DNA of 64,000 bases from Oceanospirillum sediminis (GTDB lineage Bacteria > Pseudomonadota > Gammaproteobacteria > Pseudomonadales > Halomonadaceae), in the NCBI RefSeq assembly GCF_014164585.1, contig NZ_JACJFM010000004.1, forward strand, positions 182,580 through 246,579, written 5' to 3'. The notes under the pieces were generated by a model, which worked only from the letters and a program-made list of their open reading frames with translations, had not been told where the DNA came from and did no database searches. Shown here in pieces: positions 8,118 through 17,013 of the stretch. The stretch's first letter is position 1. Every line of letters starts with the position of its first letter. The position numbers and the translations under genes are program-made.

Positions 8118-8693
8118 TTGCATTACATTAAATCACCCTCTGGTCGCCGAAAAAGAAATCGTCTGCTGTTTATCCTGATATCAGCAGCTCTATCAGGCAT
8201 AGTTGCCATTTTAAGCTGGATAGGTACAGATGCCGCTCTTCATGCTACATCCGGTCAGAAATTCTGCGGTAGCTGTCATAGCATGAAGCCGATGCAGGCC
8301 TCTTTTCTGCAAGATATTCATGGTGGGAACTCTCCCACAGGTATACAGGCACTATGTACTGATTGCCATCTGCCACAGGATAACTATGCGACATACCTGT
8401 ATGTCAAAGCCCGGAATGGGGCCTGGGATGTTCTGAAAGAATATGTTCTCGGAGCAGAAGACGTCGACTGGCACCAGAAACTGAATCATGCCAATGATTA
8501 TGTTTATGACTCAGGTTGCCTGAAATGCCACAACAATCTTGAACAAGGTTCTGAACGCATAAATAAGCAGTACGTCGCTCACAAACCTTACTTCCAGGAA
8601 ACCACCCAGAAGAGCTGCATAGACTGCCATAGCGTGGGACATAAAAACCTGGCCTCCTATCTGCCGATAAGAAGCGTCACTCAGAATAATTAA
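8118..8693 (+). CDS. NapC/NirT/NrfH-like tetraheme c-type cytochrome (quinol dehydrogenase)
   Basis: A 191-residue membrane-anchored cytochrome: a basic N terminus, one membrane helix at about 15-38, then four heme sites C50GSCH, C80TDCH, C134LKCH and C167IDCH. NapC/NrfH proteins take electrons from quinol and feed a periplasmic reductase. The start is a TTG behind AGGGA; an in-frame stop just upstream rules out a longer protein. It lies 56 bases before the octaheme protein, so the pair probably forms one electron-transfer module, as seen with nrfHA and with octaheme HAO-like proteins. Confidence 0.9.
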   Translation: MHYIKSPSGRRKRNRLLFILISAALSGIVAILSWIGTDAALHATSGQKFCGSCHSMKPMQASFLQDIHGGNSPTGIQALCTDCHLPQDNYATYLYVKARNGAWDVLKEYVLGAEDVDWHQKLNHANDYVYDSGCLKCHNNLEQGSERINKQYVAHKPYFQETTQKSCIDCHSVGHKNLASYLPIRSVTQNN

Positions 8694-8749
8694 TAAATAT
8701 AACAACTCGACCGACCCAACCGGATGATTAGCCGGAAAAGGAGTTAACT

Positions 8750-10132
8750 ATGAACCATCACACACAGCAGATACCGGGTAATCTGATACCAGATAAACCG
8801 CTCTCTCGTATCCTGTACTATTTTCTTCTGTTACTGTTTTTTATCCTGGTGAGTTTAAGTGCACAGGCAGAAGATAACTCGTCTCAGGTAAGTACAGATA
8901 TGAGCCAGGTTAAAACAATCAGCTTTAAACGAGGCCTCAGCGAAACGGATAAAGCCTGTGTCAGCTGCCATCAGAAAGTTCAGCCTGGTATTGTCAGTGA
9001 CTGGAAAGACAGCCGACATAGTCATGTCAGTGTCGGCTGTAATGACTGTCACCAGGCTGACAAAAACCAGCCGGATGCCAGACTGCATAACAAGGGTGAA
9101 CTGAAAAATGTTTATATCACCCCTCTGGTGTCTCCTGCCGTCTGTGGACGCTGCCATAGCCAGGAACAGGAGCAGTTTAATCAGAGCGGTCATTTCCGGT
9201 CCTATCGCCAGATTATCCCAAAAGACAGTCTTCATGCCTTAGTCAAAGTACATGAAGGCAGAAATAACAAAGAACTGGGCAATGCTCCGGATGAGACAGG
9301 TTGTATGCAATGTCACGGCACTAAAATTCGCCTTGATAAAGAGGGCAAACCCTCTCCTGAAACCTGGCCAAATATGGGAATGGGCAATATCTATCCAGAT
9401 GGCTCAACCGGCAATTGCGCAGCCTGTCATACACGACATAAGTTTTCTATTGCAGAAGCCCGCAAACCTGCCGCCTGTGCATCCTGCCACCTGGGGCCGG
9501 ATCATCCGGATATAGAGGTATATAACAACAGTAAACACGGCCATATTTTCAATGCTGATGGCAATAACTGGAAGTGGGATTCTCCACCAGATGGCTGGGA
9601 GCCTGGTGATTATCGAGCACCAACCTGCGCCACTTGCCATATGAGCGGTATTGGCGAGCTGAATACCACTCACAACATTAATGAACGCCTGTACTGGAAC
9701 CTGTGGGCCAAAGTATCCAAAGTGCGTAACTCAGATGATGTGATGAGTCCTCTGCTGGGTAATGGTCCTGAAGGCAGAAAGAAAATGGAACAGGTCTGCA
9801 GCTCCTGTCACAGTACCACTCATACGAAGGGCTTCTTTAAACAGGGTGATAAAGCCGTAAAACTGTACAACGTCGAGTACTATGCACCTGCAAAAGCGAT
9901 GCTGGATGAACTGAAATCCAAAGGCCTGCTGAAGGATAATCCGTGGATAGATGAATTCCAGATTACTTTCTACCATTTATGGCACCATGAAGGCCGTCGG
10001 GCCCGTCATGGAGCAATGATGGGAGCACCGGACTACGCCCACTGGCACGGTTTCTTCGAACTGCAACAGGATCTGTACAAACTGAAAGCCATTCATCAGA
10101 AACGCCTGGAAACAGGAAAAATTGAAGATTGA
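8750..10132 (+). CDS. Octaheme c-type cytochrome, hydroxylamine-oxidoreductase-like
   Basis: A 460-residue exported protein. An N-terminal hydrophobic segment ends near SAQA40, then eight CxxCH heme sites follow: CVSCH (70), CNDCH (97), CGRCH (132), CMQCH, CAACH, CASCH, CATCH and CSSCH. Spacing and the C-terminal HHEGRRARHGAMMGAPDYAHWHG region match the octaheme HAO family. True HAO oxidises hydroxylamine with a tyrosine-crosslinked P460 heme; relatives encoded with NapC-type partners in non-nitrifiers are proposed to reduce nitrite or hydroxylamine. Whether a tyrosine here is the crosslinking residue needs alignment. AAAAGGAG precedes the start. Confidence 0.88.
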   Translation: MNHHTQQIPGNLIPDKPLSRILYYFLLLLFFILVSLSAQAEDNSSQVSTDMSQVKTISFKRGLSETDKACVSCHQKVQPGIVSDWKDSRHSHVSVGCNDCHQADKNQPDARLHNKGELKNVYITPLVSPAVCGRCHSQEQEQFNQSGHFRSYRQIIPKDSLHALVKVHEGRNNKELGNAPDETGCMQCHGTKIRLDKEGKPSPETWPNMGMGNIYPDGSTGNCAACHTRHKFSIAEARKPAACASCHLGPDHPDIEVYNNSKHGHIFNADGNNWKWDSPPDGWEPGDYRAPTCATCHMSGIGELNTTHNINERLYWNLWAKVSKVRNSDDVMSPLLGNGPEGRKKMEQVCSSCHSTTHTKGFFKQGDKAVKLYNVEYYAPAKAMLDELKSKGLLKDNPWIDEFQITFYHLWHHEGRRARHGAMMGAPDYAHWHGFFELQQDLYKLKAIHQKRLETGKIED

Positions 10133-10162
10133 GTGATACCAGATCTGAATTGAAATAAATCT

Positions 10163-10197
10163 GACTGCCTCCTTTTATCAGGGGGCAGTCTTTTTCT
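10163..10197 (+). terminator. Rho-independent terminator after the octaheme cytochrome
   Basis: GACTGCCTCC pairs with GGGGGCAGTC around TTTTATCA and is followed directly by TTTTTCTT. Confidence 0.9.
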
Positions 10198-10269
10198 TCC
10201 CCCCTGAACTCCAAACCTTCAATTACACTTCAAAGTACCAGCACTCAAACGCCTGAATACAGGCTGCCA

Positions 10270-10989
10270 TCATATCCCCAGGACTTTCACCAGAACAGGC
10301 AATACAAATGCACTGACCATTCCCGTCATCCCCATCGCCAGGCCAGCAAAAGCACCAGCAACAGAGCTGATGGTAAAGCACTGCGCTGTTCCAAAGCCAT
10401 GAGCTGCCAGTCCCATAGTAAACCCTTGTACACTATGATCTCTGATACGCAACAACCGGAAAAGCACAGGCCCGATGACACAACCGATGGCTCCGGTGAC
10501 CAGCACCAGTCCAGCTGTCAGTGACGGAAAGCCACCAATTTTTTCTGCAATTCCCATAGCAATTGGTGAAGTAACCGATTTAGGAGTTAAAGATAATACT
10601 GTTTCCCGGCTGCCCCCCATCAGCAATACAATTCCGATAGTGGATAAAGCCGCTGTCAGAATACCGGAAAAACAAGCAATGATAATGGGCCAGAACATCA
10701 ACCGGACTCTATCGAGATGATCGAATAACGGCACCGCCAATGCAACCGTCGCAGGTCCCAGCAAGAAATGAATAAACTGAGCGCCTTCAAAGTATTGCTC
10801 ATAAGATGTTTCTACCAGCGTCAGGAACGCCACAATCAAAGCGATTGCCACAATGACCGGATGCAGAAAAGCACTTCCTCCCGCCAGTCGGTTAATACGA
10901 GTTGCAATCAGAAAGCCAGTGATTGTAATCACAATACTCAGAATAGGGCTGGCTGACAGGTAAACCCAGATATTAACAATATCATTCAT
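10270..10989 (-). CDS. lrgB: LrgB/CidB-type membrane protein
   Basis: A 239-residue polytopic membrane protein with the LrgB pattern: about seven hydrophobic helices, FLLGPATVALAVPLFDHL, LTPKSVTSPIAMGIAEKIGG, and the C-terminal GFTMGLAAHGFGTAQCF. With LrgA it forms the holin/antiholin-like Lrg system; in several bacteria LrgAB or its plant homologue moves pyruvate or glycolate. It follows lrgA by 14 bases on the minus strand. No LytTR-type two-component regulator of the kind that controls lrgAB in Gram-positives is adjacent. Confidence 0.92.
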   Translation of the reverse strand: MNDIVNIWVYLSASPILSIVITITGFLIATRINRLAGGSAFLHPVIVAIALIVAFLTLVETSYEQYFEGAQFIHFLLGPATVALAVPLFDHLDRVRLMFWPIIIACFSGILTAALSTIGIVLLMGGSRETVLSLTPKSVTSPIAMGIAEKIGGFPSLTAGLVLVTGAIGCVIGPVLFRLLRIRDHSVQGFTMGLAAHGFGTAQCFTISSVAGAFAGLAMGMTGMVSAFVLPVLVKVLGI

Positions 10990-11003
10990 CGTTCTCTTGT
11001 CCT

Positions 11004-11363
11004 TCAGCCCTTCTGATCTTTTTCAATGGCATCGGGAGCCATTCGATTAAGAATAAATCCTGTCACTAACAAAGTCAGAGCCGTACTCAGCACCAGGGCT
11101 GTTAAAATGGTCAGACCATCAGCAGCAATCAATTGAAAATGAACCATTAACCCTACACCAGCAGGAACAAACAATAATGCCAGATAGGACAGCAGCCCTT
11201 CACTGGCTTGTCGAATGCTGTCAGGTACACCACCATTGATCATCAGAGCAATCAGAAGTATGGCCATACCAACCACAGGTCCGGGGAAGGGTAGATCCAG
11301 ATAACGAACAATAAGCTCACCCACCAGTTGGCAGATCAGAAGCACCAGAAAACCGTATAGCAT
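11004..11363 (-). CDS. lrgA: LrgA/CidA-type membrane protein
   Basis: A 119-residue protein with four predicted membrane helices and the family core LDLPFPGPVVGMAILLIAL and LLFVPAGVGLM. It is the small partner of LrgB and first gene of the pair. The ATG is preceded by GAGAG at a suitable spacing. The role (murein hydrolase control or small organic acid transport) is known for the family but not tested here. Confidence 0.92.
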   Translation of the reverse strand: MLYGFLVLLICQLVGELIVRYLDLPFPGPVVGMAILLIALMINGGVPDSIRQASEGLLSYLALLFVPAGVGLMVHFQLIAADGLTILTALVLSTALTLLVTGFILNRMAPDAIEKDQKG

Positions 11364-11613
11364 AACACTCTCAATGATATAAATTTTTGCAGATGTTGGA
11401 GTATGGACACCTGCTCTGGCAAGGGGAATTAGAGAAAAGTAACAAAGGTCCGACCAGTTTCTGTCTGTAAAGGAACTGATTCAGCCAGCTGAGACAGCCC
11501 GCCAGTTGTCATCAAGCGGTTATCTTCTCTTAACAATTCCGTCATTCCAGCCTGACATAGTGATACGCAGCTGATTAACACCGACCTGACATTACCAAAG
11601 TGAGGATCAAGCT

Positions 11614-11784
11614 ATGCGACACACTCGTTATCCCGGTCACTTCTCTGGATTTACCTGTGAATGCTGCTTCAGAAAATTTCCCCGCTCTGAATTTTATCTG
11701 CCATCTGAACGCACTTATCTGAAATACTGTCGCAGTTGTACATCAAGCCAGCAAAAGAAAAGCAGAAACCTGAAAGCGGCCTGA
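11614..11784 (+). CDS. Small zinc-ribbon-like protein (56 aa)
   Basis: A short reading frame starting at ATG 11614 with GAGG eight bases upstream. The product is rich in Arg/Lys and contains two closely spaced cysteine pairs, CECC (about residues 15-18) and CRSC (about 39-42), in a treble-clef or zinc-ribbon spacing. The C terminus is lysine-rich. I do not recognise a named family; the layout suggests a small nucleic-acid- or protein-binding zinc protein. It stands alone between the divergent lrgA and fabV. Confidence 0.6.
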   Translation: MRHTRYPGHFSGFTCECCFRKFPRSEFYLPSERTYLKYCRSCTSSQQKKSRNLKAA

Positions 11785-11943
11785 TCCTGTGATCAATTCC
11801 TCTGTGCCTGGAAGACCTCCACAGAATTGTAGGGTATTATTACCCGCAAAACTGGGGACGGAAATGTAAGGTATGCCAGCATACTGTCAGCCTGACAAGG
11901 CCCTGCCCCGCTTTATCCGAAGTCACAACAACGCAGACGAATT

Positions 11944-13146
11944 ATGATCATCAAACCAAAAATTCGCGGTTTTATTTGTACAACAACCCATCCCACAGGA
12001 TGTGAAGCCAATGTGCGGGAACAGATCGCCTACACCAAAGCGCAAGGCCCAATTAAAAACGGACCAAAACGTGTATTGGTGATTGGTGCATCCAGCGGCT
12101 ATGGTTTATCTTCACGTATTGCGGCGGCTTTTGGCTCTGGCGCTTCAACACTTGGCGTTTTCTTTGAAAAACCGGGTACAGAGAAAAAGACCGGAACAGC
12201 CGGTTGGTATAATGCTGCTGCGTTTGAAAAAGCGGCACAAGAAGAAGGTCTTTATGCTAAAAGTATCAATGGCGATGCTTTCTCCCATGAAGCCCGCTCA
12301 CGTGTTATTGATATCATCAAAGAGGACCTGGGATCTGTTGACATGGTTGTATACTCTCTGGCATCCCCAGTGCGTAAACTGCCTGACAGCGGTGAGGTAA
12401 TTCGCTCCAGCCTGAAACCCATTGGCCAGCCTTATAAATCCACAGCTATCGATACGAATAAAAACGTCATTATTGATGCTGAAATAGAACCTGCTACCGA
12501 GCAGGAAATTGCAGATACAGTGACCGTTATGGGTGGCGAGGACTGGGAGCTGTGGGTTAATGCCCTATCTGATGCCGGTGTACTGGCTGACGGTTGCCGT
12601 ACAGTGGCCTACTCCTATATTGGTAGTGATATCACCTGGCCAATTTACTGGCACGGCGCCCTGGGTAAAGCTAAAGAAGATCTGGACAGAGCCTCTTCAG
12701 CACTGAACGAAAAACTGTCCGCTAACGGCGGTGGTGCTAATGTTGCCGTACTGAAATCGGTTGTAACTCAGGCCAGCTCCGCTATTCCTGTTATGCCTCT
12801 GTATCTGGCAATGGTCTTCCGCATTATGCGTGAAAAAGGTTTACATGAAGGCTGTATGGAACAGATTCATCGTATGTTCAGCACCCAGCTATATAAGGAT
12901 GATCTGAGTGCTCCGGATACAGATGACTCTAACCGTCTGCGTCTGGATGACTGGGAGCTGAAAGAAGAAGTACAAAATGCCTGTCGCGAGTTATGGCCAC
13001 AAGTTACAACAGAAAACCTGTTTGATGTGACGGACTATCAGCTATACAAGGATGAGTTCCTGAAGCTGTTTGGCTTCGGTATTGATGGTGTTGATTACGA
13101 TGCCGATGTCAACCCACTGGTTGATTTCCAGCCAGACGAGCTGTAA
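11944..13146 (+). CDS. fabV: Trans-2-enoyl-ACP/CoA reductase FabV
   Basis: FabV performs the last step of each fatty acid elongation round, reducing enoyl-ACP with NADH, and is naturally insensitive to triclosan. The 400-residue length is typical. Visible signatures are the N-terminal [20 protein letters not shown], the nucleotide-binding [20 protein letters not shown], and the active-site Tyr-x8-Lys in [17 protein letters not shown]. It is a single gene ending at a strong terminator. No fabI is visible in the window. Confidence 0.97.
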   Translation: MIIKPKIRGFICTTTHPTGCEANVREQIAYTKAQGPIKNGPKRVLVIGASSGYGLSSRIAAAFGSGASTLGVFFEKPGTEKKTGTAGWYNAAAFEKAAQEEGLYAKSINGDAFSHEARSRVIDIIKEDLGSVDMVVYSLASPVRKLPDSGEVIRSSLKPIGQPYKSTAIDTNKNVIIDAEIEPATEQEIADTVTVMGGEDWELWVNALSDAGVLADGCRTVAYSYIGSDITWPIYWHGALGKAKEDLDRASSALNEKLSANGGGANVAVLKSVVTQASSAIPVMPLYLAMVFRIMREKGLHEGCMEQIHRMFSTQLYKDDLSAPDTDDSNRLRLDDWELKEEVQNACRELWPQVTTENLFDVTDYQLYKDEFLKLFGFGIDGVDYDADVNPLVDFQPDEL

Positions 13147-13166
13147 GCATCATAAAGAAATGAAAT

Positions 13167-13196
13167 AAAAGGCCTCATATCAGAGGTCTTTTTTAT
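13167..13196 (+). terminator. Terminator of fabV
   Basis: AAAAGGCCTC, a short loop and GAGGTCTTTTTT form a compact hairpin with a U-tract 21 bases after the fabV stop. Confidence 0.9.
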
Positions 13197-13239
13197 GCCT
13201 GAAAAAATATTATCAGCTATAGTTCTGAATAACAGGCAT

Positions 13240-13268
13240 AAAAAAAGCCAGCAAAAATGCTGGCTTTT
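13240..13268 (-). terminator. Terminator of tRNA-Asn
   Basis: On the minus strand GCCAGC, an ATTTTT loop and GCTGGC are followed by seven T residues. It sits directly after the tRNA-Asn 3' end and also faces fabV, separating the two transcripts. Confidence 0.9.
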
Positions 13269-13274
13269 CGAATC

Positions 13275-13350
13275 TGGCTCCCCGAGCAGGACTCGAACCT
13301 GCGACCAATAGATTAACAGTCTACTGCTCTACCAACTGAGCTATCAGGGA
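13275..13350 (-). tRNA. tRNA-Asn(GTT)
   Basis: A complete 76-base tRNA on the minus strand with encoded CCA. Acceptor TCCCTGA pairs with TCGGGGA (one T-G pair) and the anticodon GTT lies in GACTGTTAATC. It has its own promoter and terminator and is a single-gene unit. Confidence 0.97.
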
Positions 13351-13371
13351 TCTCTGTAAGAGATGAAACGA

Positions 13372-13399
13372 ATTATACAGCTATCCAATTGATACGCAA
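13372..13399 (-). promoter_or_regulatory. sigma-70 promoter of tRNA-Asn
   Basis: The minus strand reads TTGCGT, 16 bases, TATAAT, ending about 22 bases before the tRNA 5' end. The -10 is a perfect consensus match. Confidence 0.8.
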
Positions 13400-13419
13400 G
13401 CATTTTTTATAAAGTTTCA

Positions 13420-14694
13420 ATGGGGCCGCTAATAAGCATTGAACCAGAGATACGGATACAACAGCTGATGACCTCAATGGCTAAAAGACCAGATATACCA
13501 TCAATATGCTTTGCCCGTATTCCGGTGTGTGACCGGAACTATAATGTACTGGCTTATGAACTGGTTTCTGACCTTCAGACCAGTACTTCCGGGAATCTGC
13601 CCGAAATGATTGCTTATGCTCTGACCGACCCTGCAATCAGCGACCTGCTTAACCAGCGCCCGGCACTTATTCTGTCTGAGGAGAAAATGCTGGCACAGCT
13701 CAGCAGCCAGATGAATTTCCCCCTGGAGCAATTCTGGCTGATCTGTAGCAGCGATCAGATTAATCAAATTCCTCCTGCTCTGGTAAAAAACCTGAAAAAA
13801 CGCGGGGCACGTTTTGGCTTACACCTTAATTCAGATAGGATGCCAGATATAGACAAGGAGCTTCGGACCCTGATTGGTATTCTGCGTGCGCCGGGAGAAT
13901 ACTTCTTATCCGGGTCACTTGAAGTCCATATTGAAACTCACTGGATGACTATCGCCACGGATGTTGATAGCAAAAGTCTTTTCGAACAGTTAAACATAAC
14001 CGGAGTGAATAGCATTCAGGGCGCTTATTTGCCTCATCCGGAAGAATCCATAATCAAACGATTTCCTAGTAATAAATTGATTGCACTGGAAATTCTTAAT
14101 CAGCTCAGTGATATCAATGTCCCATTAGAAGATCTTGAAAAACTTATTATTCAGGACTTACAGCTCTACTATAAACTGTTAAGATTTATCAATTCTGCGT
14201 ATTATAGTTTTAATCGTAAAATCAACAGCATTAAGGAAGCTCTTATCTATCTCGGACTGAACGCTTTGCGTAGTCTGACGTTGGTCATCGCTCTTTCAGA
14301 AACCTGTACTCAGTCACCAGACCTGTTTTATCTGGCTCTGACCAGAGCAAGAATGAGTGAATTACTGGCTGAAGCCAGAGGGTGGCCCAATGCATCTATT
14401 TTCTTTAATGCAGGCTTAATCTCTTTGTTGGATATTCTTCTTGATATACCAATGGGAGTGATTCTATCGGAACTGCCTTTGAACACGGCAATCAAAAATG
14501 CCGTGCTACATTATGAAGGCAGAACCGGTGCAGCATTGCAGTGCGCGATGTATTATGAAAATGTAGACTGGCAAAAAATTGAGGATAGCCAGTTTGAAAA
14601 GGATCTGGCACATTCGGCTTACCTGGAAGCAAGTCGATGGGCAACCGCGTTACAGCAAAGCTTAATGGCAATAGCGGATTCACAGGAGTGTTGA
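13420..14694 (+). CDS. EAL-HDOD signalling protein (YuxH-like)
   Basis: A 424-residue cytosolic protein with an N-terminal degenerate EAL-like domain (opening ICFARIPVCDRNYNVLAYEL instead of an intact catalytic EAL) and a C-terminal HDOD domain (LEDLEKLIIQDLQLYYKLLRFINSAYY, SIKEALIYLGLNALRSLTLV). Proteins of this layout act in c-di-GMP and motility signalling, usually without phosphodiesterase activity. The start is uncertain: ATG 13420 lacks a Shine-Dalgarno and ATGs at 13468 or 13477 are possible. It is four bases from cheV, so they are co-transcribed, suggesting a role in chemotaxis. Confidence 0.85.
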   Translation: MGPLISIEPEIRIQQLMTSMAKRPDIPSICFARIPVCDRNYNVLAYELVSDLQTSTSGNLPEMIAYALTDPAISDLLNQRPALILSEEKMLAQLSSQMNFPLEQFWLICSSDQINQIPPALVKNLKKRGARFGLHLNSDRMPDIDKELRTLIGILRAPGEYFLSGSLEVHIETHWMTIATDVDSKSLFEQLNITGVNSIQGAYLPHPEESIIKRFPSNKLIALEILNQLSDINVPLEDLEKLIIQDLQLYYKLLRFINSAYYSFNRKINSIKEALIYLGLNALRSLTLVIALSETCTQSPDLFYLALTRARMSELLAEARGWPNASIFFNAGLISLLDILLDIPMGVILSELPLNTAIKNAVLHYEGRTGAALQCAMYYENVDWQKIEDSQFEKDLAHSAYLEASRWATALQQSLMAIADSQEC

Positions 14695-14698
14695 AGAT

Positions 14699-15661
14699 AT
14701 GAGTAAGCTTCTTCACAGCGTCAACCAGAGAACACAGTTAGCCGGTGAAAACCGTCTTGAGTTACTGCTGTTCCGCCTTGAAGATAAACAGCTCTACGGC
14801 ATCAATGTATTTAAAGTTAAGAAAATCATCACCTGTCCGGCATTAACAGAAATGCCGGGGCGTCATCCTATTGCCCTTGGCGTTGCCAATACAATGGATG
14901 GCCCTCTGCCAATTCTTGATCTGAAACTGGCCGTAGGCCACGGTAATTCAGAAAATATCCGTGGTAAGAGTGTCATTGTTGCGGAATATAACCGTAAAAT
15001 GCAGGGTTTTCTGGTTGATAAAGTTGAACATATTATCAATCTGGAGTGGAGTGATATTCATCCACCACCAAAGGGAGTGGGTAATGAGCATTATCTGACA
15101 GCAATATCTAAACATCAGGATGAAATCATTGAGATCATTGATGTTGAAAAAATCATTGCTGAAATTATGCCATTTAATGAGCAGATGGATGAACCAATGT
15201 CTCAGGCTCTGGATACTGCTCTGAAAGAAAAATCAGAGTCCCCGGAAGCCACAGAGGAAAGCAAACAAGCCAGTAAACAGGTTATTGTAGTCGATGACTC
15301 TGTCGTTGCCCGCAACCAGATTAAACGCTGTATGGAAACAGCGGGGTTCACCTGTACTCTTTTGAAAAACGGGCTGGAAGCTTACCAGTTTCTTGAAAAC
15401 CTCACTATGTCCGGCAAGAAGCCAACGGATGACTTCCTGCTGATGATTTCAGATATTGAGATGCCTGAAATGGATGGCTACACATTAACCAGACGGGTCA
15501 AAGAAAATCCGGATATGCAGGGCTTGTATATCATTCTGCACACCTCGTTAAGTGGTGTATTTAACAAAGCTATGGTTGAGAAGGTCGGTGCAGACGATTT
15601 CCTGCCTAAGTTCGACGCTAATGAACTGGCTAATGCGGTACTGGAAAGGCTGAATGCATAA
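14699..15661 (+). CDS. cheV: CheV-type chemotaxis coupling protein (CheW-REC)
   Basis: A 320-residue cytosolic protein: an N-terminal CheW domain (about 20-160; LLFRLEDKQLYGINVFKVKK, GRHPIALGVANTMDGPLPIL) and a C-terminal receiver domain (about 195-320; IVVDDSVVARNQIKRCMETAG, ISDIEMPEMDGYTLTRRVK with the phosphoacceptor Asp). CheV couples chemoreceptors to CheA and is itself phosphorylated, helping adaptation. It follows the EAL-HDOD gene by four bases. No cheA is present in the window; one chemoreceptor gene lies at 30037. Confidence 0.92.
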   Translation: MSKLLHSVNQRTQLAGENRLELLLFRLEDKQLYGINVFKVKKIITCPALTEMPGRHPIALGVANTMDGPLPILDLKLAVGHGNSENIRGKSVIVAEYNRKMQGFLVDKVEHIINLEWSDIHPPPKGVGNEHYLTAISKHQDEIIEIIDVEKIIAEIMPFNEQMDEPMSQALDTALKEKSESPEATEESKQASKQVIVVDDSVVARNQIKRCMETAGFTCTLLKNGLEAYQFLENLTMSGKKPTDDFLLMISDIEMPEMDGYTLTRRVKENPDMQGLYIILHTSLSGVFNKAMVEKVGADDFLPKFDANELANAVLERLNA

Positions 15662-15697
15662 AGCCTGATACCAAAACCAATAACAGCCCGGTAAAAC

Positions 15698-15734
15698 AAA
15701 AGCCGTTGTCTGGTTTCAGACAACGGCTTTTTTA
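15698..15734. terminator. Bidirectional terminator between cheV and mtnA
   Basis: AAAGCCGTTGTCTG, loop GTTT, then CAGACAACGGCTTTTTT: a 14-base stem with a T-run on the + side and an A-rich left flank that gives a U-tract on the minus side. Confidence 0.92.
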
Positions 15735-15797
15735 TACTCTGTGTCTATGCCTGCTGTTTTAGTCGTAATCATTCAACACGCAGATAACAATCATTGC

Positions 15798-16874
15798 TCA
15801 GTGCAGATGATCATTGCTCATAAGCAGCTCCATCTTATCCCTGTCAGGACGCTCCACCACTCCTTTCTCTGTGACAATAACATCAATCAGGTCAGCCGGG
15901 GTCACATCAAAAACCGGATTAAAAACTTCGACACCATCAGGAGCTATTTGCTGGCCTTTTACAGCAACCACTTCATCAGCACCACGCTCTTCAATCGGAA
16001 TATCCTCTCCGGTTTCCAGAGACATATCAATCGTACTGACAGGTGCGACTACCATAAAACGTACACCATGGTGTAAAGCCAGTACTGCCAGATTATATGT
16101 ACCAATCTTATTCGCCACATCACCGTTGGCTGTGATGCGATCGGCACCCACAATCACCCAGGATATATCCTGAGTTTTCATAATATGCGCTGCTGCACCC
16201 TCAACATTCAGAGAAACCGGGATATTTTCACGCATTAATTCCCACGCGGTCAGACGCGCGCCCTGAAACCAGGGACGGGTTTCATCAGCGAACACATGAT
16301 CAATAATCCCTTTATCAAATGCCGTACGAATCACACCCAGAGCAGTTCCCAGACCTCCGGTTGCCAGAGCGCCGGTATTGCAATGAGTCATTACTGAACG
16401 CCCTGAATCCTGGGATGCAGCAATAATATCTGCACCGAACTCACCCATGGTTTTATTGGCAGCAATATCAGATTCGTGGATGCGAACCGCTTCCTCAAGC
16501 AGTTTTTTTTCAGGATTCAGATCATCCGCCTGTAAAGCGATGCGCTTCTCCATCTGTTCTAAAGCCCAGAACAGATTTACCGCAGTAGGCCGGGAATCAG
16601 CCAGTATTTTAATATACTTGCCAATGCTTTCTTTCCACATAAAGCTATCACGGGCAAAACAGTGACGTGCTGCCAGCACAACACCATAAGCAGCAGTAAT
16701 ACCAATTGCCGGAGCCCCTCGAACAACCATGTCCCGGATAGCCTGAGCCACGTCCTCTGCTGTCTCATAAATCAGGTAGTTTTCCTGTTCCGGCAGGATT
16801 CGCTGATCCAGCAGTTCCAGACGATCTTCCCGCCAGATTATAGCTTCAACACCATTTTGATCAGAGGCGCTCAT
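15798..16874 (-). CDS. mtnA: S-methyl-5-thioribose-1-phosphate isomerase MtnA
   Basis: MtnA isomerises methylthioribose-1-phosphate to methylthioribulose-1-phosphate in methionine salvage. The 358-residue protein has the family motifs: [16 protein letters not shown], the catalytic cysteine in [34 protein letters not shown] and the catalytic aspartate in [18 protein letters not shown]. The ATG follows GGAG by six bases. It is divergent from mtaD. The two neighbours fit the Pseudomonas route in which methylthioadenosine is first deaminated and then phosphorolysed to MtnA's substrate. Confidence 0.96.
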   Translation of the reverse strand: MSASDQNGVEAIIWREDRLELLDQRILPEQENYLIYETAEDVAQAIRDMVVRGAPAIGITAAYGVVLAARHCFARDSFMWKESIGKYIKILADSRPTAVNLFWALEQMEKRIALQADDLNPEKKLLEEAVRIHESDIAANKTMGEFGADIIAASQDSGRSVMTHCNTGALATGGLGTALGVIRTAFDKGIIDHVFADETRPWFQGARLTAWELMRENIPVSLNVEGAAAHIMKTQDISWVIVGADRITANGDVANKIGTYNLAVLALHHGVRFMVVAPVSTIDMSLETGEDIPIEERGADEVVAVKGQQIAPDGVEVFNPVFDVTPADLIDVIVTEKGVVERPDRDKMELLMSNDHLH

Positions 16875-17013
16875 TCATGACTCCAGCACTTGTATTCAGA
16901 TAAATAAACAAAGGCGCGTATTATAACCACGGGAGTTCAAATCGACAGTGCCAGCAGACAAAAAAGTGCCTATACTGTACGGAATTTTTTGTTATATATC
17001 AGGATTTTCTGCC

